Positions 46,401 to 58,400 of a stretch of 64,000 nucleotides of DNA are shown here, piece by piece (the stretch's first letter is position 1; each line of letters opens with the position of its first letter). A program made the translations under genes and the position numbers. The notes beneath the pieces are model-generated. The model was not told where the DNA came from, did no database searches, and saw only the letters and a program-made list of their open reading frames with translations. The stretch is from Branchiostoma belcheri (Eukaryota; Chordata; Leptocardii; Amphioxiformes; Branchiostomatidae), in contig NW_017803268.1 of NCBI RefSeq assembly GCF_001625305.1, positions 493,427 to 557,426 on the forward strand, given 5' to 3'.

Positions 46401-49400
46401 AAAACATACAACGGTAGTGTGTAAATACGACATGTTTTTATTGTGCAATACATTTTCTGGCCGCATGGTGACCCGAAACCGGGCGGCCATCTTGGATCAT
46501 GACATAACAGATTTATATGGTTTTTGTTCACGCTTGTCAGTCTTTTAGTCAACAAAATTGGTGTAATCTCCAATCGAATCCGATTTCGTCACTTGTGATG
46601 AAATATTGGAGGAAATACAATGGTATCATATGAAGAATTCCAAAATCTTTTAAGAAGGTGATATTTCTTAGAAACCTAGTAGATGAACGCTACGCTCACT
46701 CGGTGGTTTGATTCGGTGGTTATAGCAACTGACAAGGCTTTATCACACCATATACACCTCGGGCGGGTCATTAACCCTTAATTAGTAAAAAAAATGTGTT
46801 AGAGGGGTGTTAACTCATTTTTTTCACTAGAAAGAGGTTGTATTAAAACTTCTTACTAGTGAATTGCTAGCAGAACTTAACACTAATGCTTTTCGTAAAC
46901 TCAGGTCTACCTTACTTAACCACCAGGTACACAGTCCTAGTCACAACTAGTGCAAACCTGGAGTATGATTTCTGGAAGACGACACTAAACAAAGTGGGTC
47001 AGTCAGTGGCGGCTGTGTCTTATGTTCACTTACCTGTTCCAAGTGTCTTCAGACACAAGTGTAGAGGAACACTTGAGAAACACTTGGGATCACTTAGAGA
47101 CCCCGACTACAAGACTGCTAGCACTCAAGTTTTGGGTACATGGTTCCTTGAGGTTTTCTCAGTGTCAAAATGCGCGGCGAAATATTTCGTTTGGTTTTTC
47201 TTTTGATGATCACGATCATGACAATGGTCATCCTGGTATATCCATTAACACCTGAGTGAAGTGAGGAAAGTCGTGTGAAATACCTTTCCCAAGGGCACAA
47301 AGTTGGTGCCATGACAGGATTCGAACCCAGGACCTCTTGGTTCTGAGCCGAATGCTCTGCCGTTACGCCGCACGACCCCATTCTGTTTCATATATTTATT
47401 ATCTTGATGATGGTTAAATCTTACACATCTTGAAAGTTCATCTGTGTTGGTAGATGTCTTTATGAGGAAATTTAAACTGTAATTTCCAACATATTTCAAT
47501 AGACATTTAAATAAAACAGAAACAGAGTGTTCTGTAATCATAGGCGGTCTGAGTTGGGTTACGCCATGCAAAATGCGGCAACCCCACCCGTTTTTTGTGC
47601 GTTTCCAAACATTTGTGTAAGCAAGCCTTCAAATATTTAGTAGGCGCCGCTCCTGTAGGGAAACTACTGAGATTATTTAAACACGGTCATGCCTGAGGGG
47701 TGGTTCTGAAAGTGCTGGTTGTGTGCTGATCGTTTTCTGATTACGATCGCAAAACGTATGATCAATGGATGAATGAAAGACCTTTATTGTACATTTTTGC
47801 TGATTGCGAACTAAGTATAGGTCACGGCAAATAGCTATCATGGTAGACTAGAATATATCTATAGTAAAACTATATATGTACAGGTTCTGCTTCTTCTCGC
47901 TTCTTAACACAGTTGTAAATGTAAGAACAGATGGAGCTTATAGTACGAGGATTATCGAGTTTCATGAGGAATGTGATTTTTTCTTTTCTATCTAAAAATC
48001 TAAACCAAGGGAAATAATCTTGTATACAATTGAAGAGAATCTTTCATTATTTAAAGAGTTCAGTCCACAATAAATTTAAAATGACTCTCGTCTTCAATCA
48101 CATTTAGGTTGTTTTCTACCCGGTTCTGAAAGTGCGGTTGTGTGCTGATCGTTTTCTGATTACGATGGCGAAACGTATGATCAATCTAGGTTGTTTTCTA
48201 CCCGGCCCGAAATAGAGCTAGCTGTCCTGGTAAATAAACAAAAGATGAGTCGACAGTAAACAAGGCCAGGAGACGGGGTGTGTAGGGATTAAGACAAGGA
48301 CCTTCTCGCTTTCAGAGAAAATCCCTGGCGGATGACAAAGGTGTTCAACCAGAGATGTTGATTTTGCAAGCTGATTCCGCGGAACACTCTCTAGCCTGGG
48401 TATCATCTTGCTTCGCTTCTTCACTAATTGCTGTCTTTATGTAGCCTCTACCAGGCTTCGGGATGCGGCTGGAAAGAAAAGAAATGTGCCAAATATAGAG
48501 ATAACATGCTGAGGGAGTTGGTCCGCTATACTAGAGAGTGCATTTGGGCAATTTCTACTCTTACCGACCGTCTCCAGAAGCCTGGTATAGAGGCTAGTAT
48601 TTACTCGTAAATGGATATACCGTGAATTGCTAACTGAATTAAGTCAAAACGTACATTTTTGAGAGGTCAGAACAGTAAGCCTTTAAGAAAAAAAGTGGGC
48701 TTGAGTAATCCTTACATGAGTGCTTTTAGATATTAGCTTTAATTCATTTTGTTCTATTGAACGCTTTTTTTTATTTTAATTCCCTGTACTGTATATTGGT
48801 AATGTCCGTCTGTACGTGTATCAACAAGGTATCTCGCTAATTTTGCCTCACGAACTATCAGAAACTAACTATCTGAAATTGCAATGGATTCCTGTAAGCT
48901 AGTTTCCACCAGACATTTTTGCAAGCTGAATAAATAGTAGAAATCGGCCTTAAAAATGTAGCTGGTCAGGGGAGTTTTCCGGCCATATAATACAGGCAAA
49001 CTGGACCCTCTATGGCCGACCAACTCCCCTGGCCAGCTACATTCTTTTTAGGTCGATTTCTACTATTTATTCAGCCTGCAAAAGAGTTTGGTGGAGACTA
49101 CCTGTAAGCCCTGGTAGCACTCCACCATCCGCGGCCCAATTGCTTGAGTCAGACCGTCGTTAGTAACTAGTTGAAAGTAGTAAATAGTCAGCAGTGAAGA
49201 CTCCCCAGACAGGGTCCGAGAATGTAGCCCTGAGGTCCACACAGGAAGACAAGAAGACTTCCTTCCGTCTATTTGCTGACGTAAGGCGGCCGCGCACTAT
49301 TGGGGATAAGCTTGGCCTGTGGTTAGCTGGAATGTTATGGAAAGTCTGGGCATCTAAACTAGGAGATAAGAATCTTAAGACATACCAAAGCTGTCTACAG

Positions 49401-52400
49401 CTGATGTTCTGTGGTGAATTATAGCAGGCACTACGCTCCAAGCAGAGGTTTTAGCCTCCGTAGCAGGCTTATAGAACTGGGGGTTTGGTGGTCTTCGGCT
49501 GTTTTCTGATATAGCACATAAAAGCTCCCAAAGACCATGAAGACCCCCAAAACCCCCAGTTTTTGGCATGCTATGGGGGCTACAGAGGTTTAGGCTTCGG
49601 CGTGTTTTTGACGTGTTTTAGGCGTTTTATCGGGCTTTCATTTTATGTACTGGTATCTTTTTTTCACCAGTCAAATGATTGGCGCATTGGATACTGCCTT
49701 GTCAATGATACTGTCTTGCCAATTTGATACTAGTCTCCACCAGACTNNNNNNNNNNNNNNNNNNNNGCCGGCTACCTTCTCTGGCCAATTAATACCCTTT
49801 TTAGGCCGATTTCTACGATTTATTCAGCCCGCAAAAGAAGTCTGGTGGAGACTAATTTGATACCGTCTTGTAGATTTACTCAGAGATTAGCAGACCCAGT
49901 AAAATAGGTATTGCTGTAATTGCATCTAGAAATCTTAATTGGGTAGAATTCGTGAGATACCTTGTCAAAGAAAGGTAATAGATGTACAAAACTAATGACA
50001 ATTACATTACAGGAACCTACGTAATTCAATAATGCAGAATGATAAAGGGCAAACGTTTCCCCTTTTAAGAATTTAAGCTAATATGTAAAACAAAGCACAC
50101 TTGTAAGAATTACTCACTTTTTTCTCAATCAATTATTTAGGACCCGTATGATATAGTGGAACTTGGTAGTAACATTCCTGAAAATATATCTTAGGCCAAA
50201 GCAAGTAAATTTTATGGATGACATCCTCCGCAGACTCCAAATTTAATGCGAGCGGGCGAAAAAAAAAACAAGGTGGGCCGAAAAAACAAGGTTCCTACAT
50301 TTTCAAATTTTGACTCAATCATTGTACAAATAATTCGGCGGGAACATCACATATACACAGCCATCATCACATATCACTGCATCAAAGTAAGGAACAAAAC
50401 ATTACATCAAAGCCTTTTCTTGTCTCCTCTCTTCATAATTATCTGCCATCCACCTTCCAGCATGGCAACAGACATCTTTGTCCATTTTCGGCATGTTGAC
50501 CACTGTCAGAAAGCAACAAAATTTCTTGTTTTTTTCTCCAAATCAAAATTAATGCGAGCGCTGATGCATATGTCATCCACAAAAATTACTTGCTGCGGCC
50601 TTATACTAAGTTATAGCGAAGAACATAATGCTTCTGTTCAGACGGTGTTATTTTGGACGGCAGTACCAGACAACAGCTGGTATTGAGGATCACGTTACTT
50701 CTAGATGTTATCTTTTGTAGCTTGTAGTTTTTCTGGCTGTCAAACTCGCTACGAAGTGATGACATTCAGACTAGCTGTTATACATGTTTTAGATGACGAG
50801 GCGGACCACACAAAATGCTGGAGAGTTTATATATTGTATGGGTGGTGGTCTCATGACTTCACATTTCAGACGTCACTCGAGTTGTTCATGTTAACACAGC
50901 TGTTAGAAGAAAGGAAAGCTGCTAACCCATTAGACTCATTTATCAAATTACGCTCATTCAGTGGCTTACTCATTCTTTTACTCACTCCTTCACTCACTCC
51001 TTCATTCACTCCTTCATACACTCGCTCCTTCACTCACTCATTCCTTCACTCACTCACTCACTCCTTCATTCACTCACTCATTCCTTCGCTCACTCATTCA
51101 CTCACTCGCTCCTTCCGTCACGCATTCCTTCGCTCACTCCCTCACTCCTTCGTTCACTCATTCATACACTCGCTCCCTCATTCACTCACACCTTAGCTCA
51201 CTCACTCCTTCACCCACTCACTCACTTGTTCCTCCAACGACACTGTTCAGTGTTCATGGGAATTGTTCCTTCTTTTGACTTGAAGCCAACGGCCAATTCA
51301 TTCCTTCATTCATTCCTTTCCATTCATTCCTTTCCATTCATTCTTTTCAATTCATTCCTTTCCATATTCATTCCTTACCATTCATTCCTATTCATTCATT
51401 CACGCATTCATTCTGTGCGAGTTTGAGCTGAGACCAAGTGTAAGAAAATCCCTCATGTGTCGATCGGACGTTATCCAGTTGTTATTTTGGGAATTTGGCA
51501 TCCCTTCGTTGAAGGAAAACTGCACAGAGAGACTTTTGCCTAGTGCGACCTGTCAGAGCTGTATTTCTTATAACACATGCGTTCCAGCCTTCCAAGATTT
51601 TACGTAACTTTTGAAACAAATATGTTCCAGAGAAAGAACGCACTTGAGAGCCAAAACCCCAAAGTCTCCGTCTTAGGCAAAGCACGCGAAGACCCCGGAT
51701 GTCAAAGGTCAACTCGCTCCACGAGCGCGCCTGGTGACCAAATGTGTTCTATGTATGTTCGCCTGTCGGTGTGATATTTGACGTATCCTCACATGCATGC
51801 TCGCCTGTGGTGGTGAGATGACATGTACTGAACTGTGCCCTTCACATGTTCTGAACTAGACCTTGAAATATGCGAGGTTGGAAGGGAGAACTACTAGTAA
51901 GATACTAGTAAAGTCCGGTCACTTGTAACGTTAAAGAAAACTTTATTTGCAAAATCATGCCCGAAGGCTAATTGCTTGTACAATCAAGTATAATACTCAT
52001 TGCAATACAGTAACAGGAGACAGGCAACAACTGTCTGGAAAAAACTTCTACTTCTACTACTACGCTAGCTATTATGGGGTTCGACTTCTTCTTTAACAGG
52101 TTCCCTTTAAGCAGGAATTTGGTATGTCAGTTGTTGTAAATTGTAATAATATAGCCTTCCTCTATCGTGTCTCTATAAAGCTTATGTGTTACAACAAAGA
52201 TTGGTCATGTTTAGAACAGTACGTTCCAGAATTGACACGTGTGGACTTTTCAAAAATAAAACCATTGACTCCTTCTTTCAGTAGACAGACGATTTAAAAC
52301 GGATGTTTCACTCACAATTGAGTTATCTTTACCTAATCAAGACTTCTTATCCAGTCTAATACATGTACGACAGACTCCAAACCGAGAAAAACTATTGACT

Positions 52401-55400
52401 CATTCTTTCAGTAGACAGACGACTTAAAACGGATTTTTCGCTCACAATTGAGTTATCTTACTTAATCAAGACTTCTTATCCAGTCTAATACATGTACGAC
52501 AGACTCCAAACCGAGAAAAACTATTGACTCATTCTTTCAGTAGACAGACGACTTAAAACTGACTTCTCATTCACAATTGAGTTATCTTCCTAACCAAGAC
52601 AGTCTTATCCAGTCTAATACGACAGACTCCAAACCGAAGCCTGTGAGTCATTGCGCTATACATGGTCTCATATTGTCATTAGGCTACAGCAAGTAACTTT
52701 TATGGATAACATGCTCCTCCGACTCCAAATCTAATGCGATAGGGCAAAAAAATATAAGGCGGGCCAAAAAGCAAGATTTCTACATTATTCAATTCTGACA
52801 TGTTAAACAAGAAATGATACATATATTGTGCAACTTAACTGCTAACTTGTACAACATCCATTGTCACTGAAACATGAAAGTTTTCAATCATTGTACAAAT
52901 GGTTTTGATTCAGTGGGAATATCACATATAAAAGGAATGAAATACATCACTGCATCAAAGTAGAAGACAAAACAATAAATCGTAGTCTTGTCTTGTCTCC
53001 TCTCTTCATATTTATCTGCCATCCACCTTCCGGCATGGCAACAGACATCTTTGCCCATTTTCGGCATGTTGACCACTGTCATAAGAAACAAAATTTCTTG
53101 TTTTTTCCCCCAAAATCAGGCAAAAATTAATGCGCGCGCTGATGTCATCCATAAAACTTACTTGCTGTGGCCTTAGCTACAACTTCTCTTTCTAGTCAAG
53201 TTGACGCCTGTTAACTCTTACTGTATCAGACAGAAAACAACTTGAACTTTGCAGAAGAAAGAACCGGAACATTTCTTACGTGTGGGCAAAGTTAGGCATT
53301 GAAAGATCACTGTACTAGAAAAGGCTGAGGAAGCATATCTACACTTCGTGTTTGTCTGTTTTAAGCGGAAGTATATATCTTAACGTGTCAGTAAAGTTAC
53401 GTAATGGCATACCAACTCACTTAAATGACGTTAAGAAGAAATTTGTCTTTCTTGGATGTACGTGTTTTGTTTAAAGCGGAAACTTTTAAAGGTGTTAGCA
53501 AAGTTACGGAATGACACAAAAATGTGCTTATCCGACCTAAAACGGAAGTTTCTACCTACCTTTACGAGTCTTGTCTGTATATTTGCAACGTAAACGTTTT
53601 AACGTATCAGCGAAGTTACGTCACACAACAACACTGTACAAAAATAACCCTAAGGCCCCAGCAAGTAATTTTTATGGATGACATCAGCGCTCGCATAATT
53701 AGATTTCGCCTGAATTTGAAAAAAACAAACAAGAAATTTTGTTGCCCTATGAAAATCGGCAAAGATATCTGTTGCCATGCCGGAAGGTGAATGGCAGATA
53801 ACTATGAAGAGAGGGGACAAGAAAAGGCTCTGATTTAATGTTTTGTTTCTTACTTTGATGCAGTGGTATGTGATGGTGGCAGTGTATATGTGATGTTCCT
53901 ACTGAATCAAAAACATTTGTGCAATGATTGAGTCAAAATTTGAAGTGTAAGAACCTTGTTTTTTTCGGCCCGTCTTGTTTTTTTCTGCCCGCTCGCATTA
54001 GATTTTGAGTCTGCTGCGGAGGATGTCATCCATAAAATGTACATGCTGTGGCCTAGATAAGCCTTTACCTGGATTCCGTGCTTAAAACGGAAACATTTTA
54101 ACGTGTCAGCGAAGTTACGTAATCACAAAACACTGCTCTAAAACAACCCCAAACCACCGTTACCCAATTTGTCTTACCCGAACGCATAGTGTTTCCAAAA
54201 TACAACTTCCGGATGTTTTAATGTTTCCTTAAGTTGTAATCACAGAACTTTCTCTAGCGTTTGCGAAAAAAAGCTGCAAGAGTTAGGCAAGCAGGTAGGA
54301 AACCAAACATTGTGTTCAACTGTCGAAGAGTGAAAAGTTGTGAAAACAACGAGATGATAAGAACACGTTGTTTTGCTGACCTTTTGGTCTTTTGTCAATT
54401 ACCTGTAAATGATAGGACATTACTGGCGGTAGAAAGCATCCTTGCTATGTACATTAACATTCTTGGGGTAGAGACAGACGCGTCTTCGGTGACTTTTGAA
54501 TCTTGGAACCGGCGGGGAAACTGTTGTATACAAACGATACCAGTGATCTTTTGACTTGTCGATGACTTAATATGCTTAAGAGACAAGTTCAAGTTGACAG
54601 TTCCGTTGAAATAAAGGTGACGTTGGTCTGGAAGAATTTATTGACGTATTTTACGGTTTCTTCCGGAAGTCGTCTGTCAAATATTGGTGACTATGTGGCG
54701 AAGATTTCGGAAGAGGTTTTGAAATGATACACATTTTTCGTCAAATGTTCAAGACTGTGTTTCTCGAGACAGCTATTTTATGGCACCTGAGCTGATATAA
54801 GGTACATGTAGCATGTCCTACATTTTGACTACGCAACTTTGGATAAGAAAACTATATATTGTGTCTGCTCCAAACTTCCCTTGGTCAAACAAAGTGTTCT
54901 CAGCATTGGTATTTTAATCCGTTTTCACTTGGATCATATAATGTGATTTGTTCATTGGAAATGCTTTGTTTACAGGTGTCAAACTGATAAATATAACTGA
55001 GAAAACATAACTAAAACATTGCAAAAACGATGTCTTGAATTTCCTTATGATAAAACCTTAAACATCATATCCGTAATGAACAGTATCCCTTTCTTGTTAG
55101 AAAATAACTTCCGTATCTCAGAAATCTTATCAGTTATCGTCAAAAATCCTGACCCTACTGTTAACCGTACCTCTGACCTTGAAATGTGAACCAATATCAG
55201 GCCACCCAAGACACAAGTGATTTCGACTCCTTCTCTTCGATTTATACATCCTGGAACTGGTTTAAAGTCTTCTGGCAGGTTATTCAATCGATTTGGCCTA
55301 TTTCCAGGCTGGTAGAGACCAGGAAAATGTACTGGCTACATACGATATACCTCTCCTTATTCGCCCCATTTGAATGACGAACAGTTGGGGTCGTGTGGCG

Positions 55401-58400
55401 TAACAGCAGAATGCTCGACTTGGAACCAAGAGATCCCGGGTTCGAGTCCTGACACGCCACCTAGCCTCCTTTTCAAGCGTTCCCGGATGGGTCGTTTTTT
55501 GGGGGGGAGTGGATCGGAGATATTATCTCCGTGGAGATATATGTAGGCCGGAGCTTCTATTGCGTGCGATCTACGTTTGATCAGAAAATACCCCCCCCCC
55601 CAAAAAAAAAACACAAGAACGGCCGATCCGGGAACGCCTGAAAAGGGGGCTACACGCCACCGGTCTTGTGTGCCCTTGGGAAAGGCACTTTACACGACTT
55701 TCCTCACTCAAGTGAAAATGAATATTGTCCTGTCCTGTATTCCTCCTCTGCATTAGTGGCGGCATAAGATAAGTTTATTAAACTTGAGTGTGCCGTTACC
55801 ATGTCTAGTCATGAAATGTTGGAATAAAAAAAAATGACGAACAGTAGCATGCAAACAGAATGAGTAGGATGTGGAAACCATATCACTAGCCACTTGGCCA
55901 CAGCAAGGGAAAGCCTTGCAAATATATCATGAGGTATAATCTTTACCCAGACAGTTTCCTTAATCTCCGTGATCCCCAAAGACCCATTAAAAAGTGATTA
56001 TCGGTGTGTTTATCCGTCTGCGGACTTATAATGAGTGGATTAAGGCTGTCTGAGTAAACCCGTATCGCGCTAGACGCGTGCCCGGTACTGACCTGTACAG
56101 CTGTTCTAACGGATCAAAACTTTCGATCTGACACCATTTCTAGGACTGGTGGAGGATAGAAGAATCTATGACGCGTTTGAACATAATCGGTATTTGAAAA
56201 AGACTGTGTGTTTAAGGCAAGGAGATGCCTTGGTTTGGGTTATGAGTCTGAAAACAAAGTACAGAATGGAACTGATGGTCACACACAAACCGCGCGTAGA
56301 AGCGCCACCTTGTGGCGACATTGTACATTGCAAAAATGCAATGCATGCTTCCAGTTACCATAACTTCAGTATTGTTTTATATTGAGAGACGCGTGCCCGG
56401 TACTGACATGTACAGCTGTTCTAACGGATCAAAACTTTCGATCTGCCACCATTTCTAGGACTGGTGGAGGATAAAAGAATCTATGACGCGTTTGAACATA
56501 ATAGCTATTTGGTAAAGCTTAAGCGTGTAAGTTAGGGCAAGGAGGCGCCTTGGTTTGGGTCATAATGATGAAAGCAAGTACAGTACATGTATGTATGAAT
56601 GGGACAGATGTCGGTCTCACCAAGGACCCTTCCTTGGTCTCACACAAACTGCGCATAGAAGCGCCACCTTGTGGCGGTATTGTACATTGCACAAACAGAA
56701 TGCATTTATCCGGGAACAAAAAAAACTTAGTATTTATTGTTAACGTTTATGCTGACATTCCGTTGATTAGAATAAAAACTTATCCCTATTTGTGAATATT
56801 ACACGATTTTGTTTAAATCTTTGAAGTTCATTTCAATAAAAAGAGCATGTTGATATACTCTCTTTGTGTTGTAACAAAAAGGCAAACTTTATTATAACTG
56901 ATGTCGAGTTTCTTCATTGTTATTTTCCAGTTAAGCATAGTTTTATCAAATGCATTATCTGTTATATAATGTTTATTTTCCTTTGGTCTTACAGCTCTTG
57001 TTGTCCGGTATATCACAAGGCGGTTCATAGGTGATTATGACCCCACGTTAGGTGAGTAAGCATAATGTACTTTTCAATGAACGCTTTGTTTTGTTTACTT
57101 GTTGTTCAATGACAGTTGAATATTCAGAATAATTAGAAATGCTCGGGAGGCGCCTTAAAAGTGAGTTTGGCCATTGCTCATTCATGGACGCCATCTATCG
57201 GCTAACTGTAAAATTACAGGCATATTTTGTAACGAAGAAGGATCCAAATCATTGTCATGTCAAAGGTTTGACGATTGTGTATTTTCTATGAACTATCACC
57301 TCTGTTTCAGTAATATTTTGACTAAATAGTCAGACATCTGATGCAAGAATCTTACATCCAGTTTATACATTTGATATCTTTTGACGTTTTAGAAACAATC
57401 TACAAGTGCAGTACGTACGTGGATGGAGACGAACTGCAGTTTGAGATCCTGGACACAGCAGGACAGGTAAAGCACATTTCCTGATGCAGACGTTGTATTT
57501 TTCTGTTATCTGGTATAAAAATAGCTTAAATCTACGTTAGCACATCTCAGTGTCTTGAGCTTAAATAGGGAACGACCAGATCTAGAGCTGTATCTTTAAT
57601 TTTGTTTATAATATCCGTCTTCTTTTCTTCAAAGTGGCAATACACTCATGTACATGTGTTTTCTGGACGCTGTAATGTGTCACAATACAAGGACGCCCTC
57701 TAGCGGTTCAGATTGGAGCCGTCCCTAGTGCTGAAATGCCATCTCTTACTTGCACTTGGGTCTACCATTCCGTTAGTGTTAGGATTGATGACTACTCTTG
57801 TTTTCAAAAGATTGAAAATTGCAATTTCAATAAAAAGAATAAAAAAAGAGTGTACTTAGAGATTCTTTTATAAAACGTTTTGGTTTTGTTTGTGCTTTTT
57901 TCAAGGACGACAAAGCGATGACCTTGGAGGACAAGATTCGCTGGGGGGACTGTTTCATCATTGTCTACTCCATCACGGACAAGTGCAGCTTCGACGAAAT
58001 CACCAGAATCAAGTTCCTCATAAACCACGTTCACGGCCTCCAAAACGACCGGAAGTTCGGCTCCTCCAACGACCGGAAGTTCGAACCTCCCGTCATGCTT
58101 GTCGGCAACAAGAAGGATCTCCTATTGGACAGAATGGTGAAATCTCAGGAAGGAGAAAACATGGCGAAAATGTTGGGTTGCATGTTCTTCGAGGTTTCTA
58201 CAAGAGAGTCGTACGGGGAGGTTAGAATGGCACTGGACAGTCTAGCCAGGGAGTGTAAGAGGAGGTTTAGGTCGTCTGCGTCGCCTGGCAACCTGAGGAG
58301 AAGAATCAGCTCCGGTCGTCTGTTTTCCTCAGACAAGAAAAAGTCGTCTGATCGGAGATTCAGTGTGGACGTTGTGAACGAAACGCCCAGAACGACCAGA

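Larger units (their letters stand above)
34474..56994 (+). other. Intron 1 of the GTPase gene, 22.5 kb
   Basis: Phase 1 intron from GTAAGT to TTTTCCTTTGGTCTTACAG. It contains most of the MITEs, SINEs and tandem repeats listed between 35 and 57 kb and no recognisable nested host gene. Confidence 0.85.

Noticed and set aside
48140-48195. Possible new element: GTTCTGAAAGTGC...GTGTGCTGATCGTTTTCTG occurring at 47703 and 48123
   Set aside because: Only a short direct repeat of about 65 bp (with CGAAACGTATGATCAAT). It flanks the LINE relic at 47770-48115 and may be a local duplication, but I cannot show ends or a mechanism.
50705-51278. Frames rich in SLTHSF repeats
   Set aside because: Follow the degenerate CTCATTC repeat. 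The non-repetitive first 80 codons have no recognisable motif.
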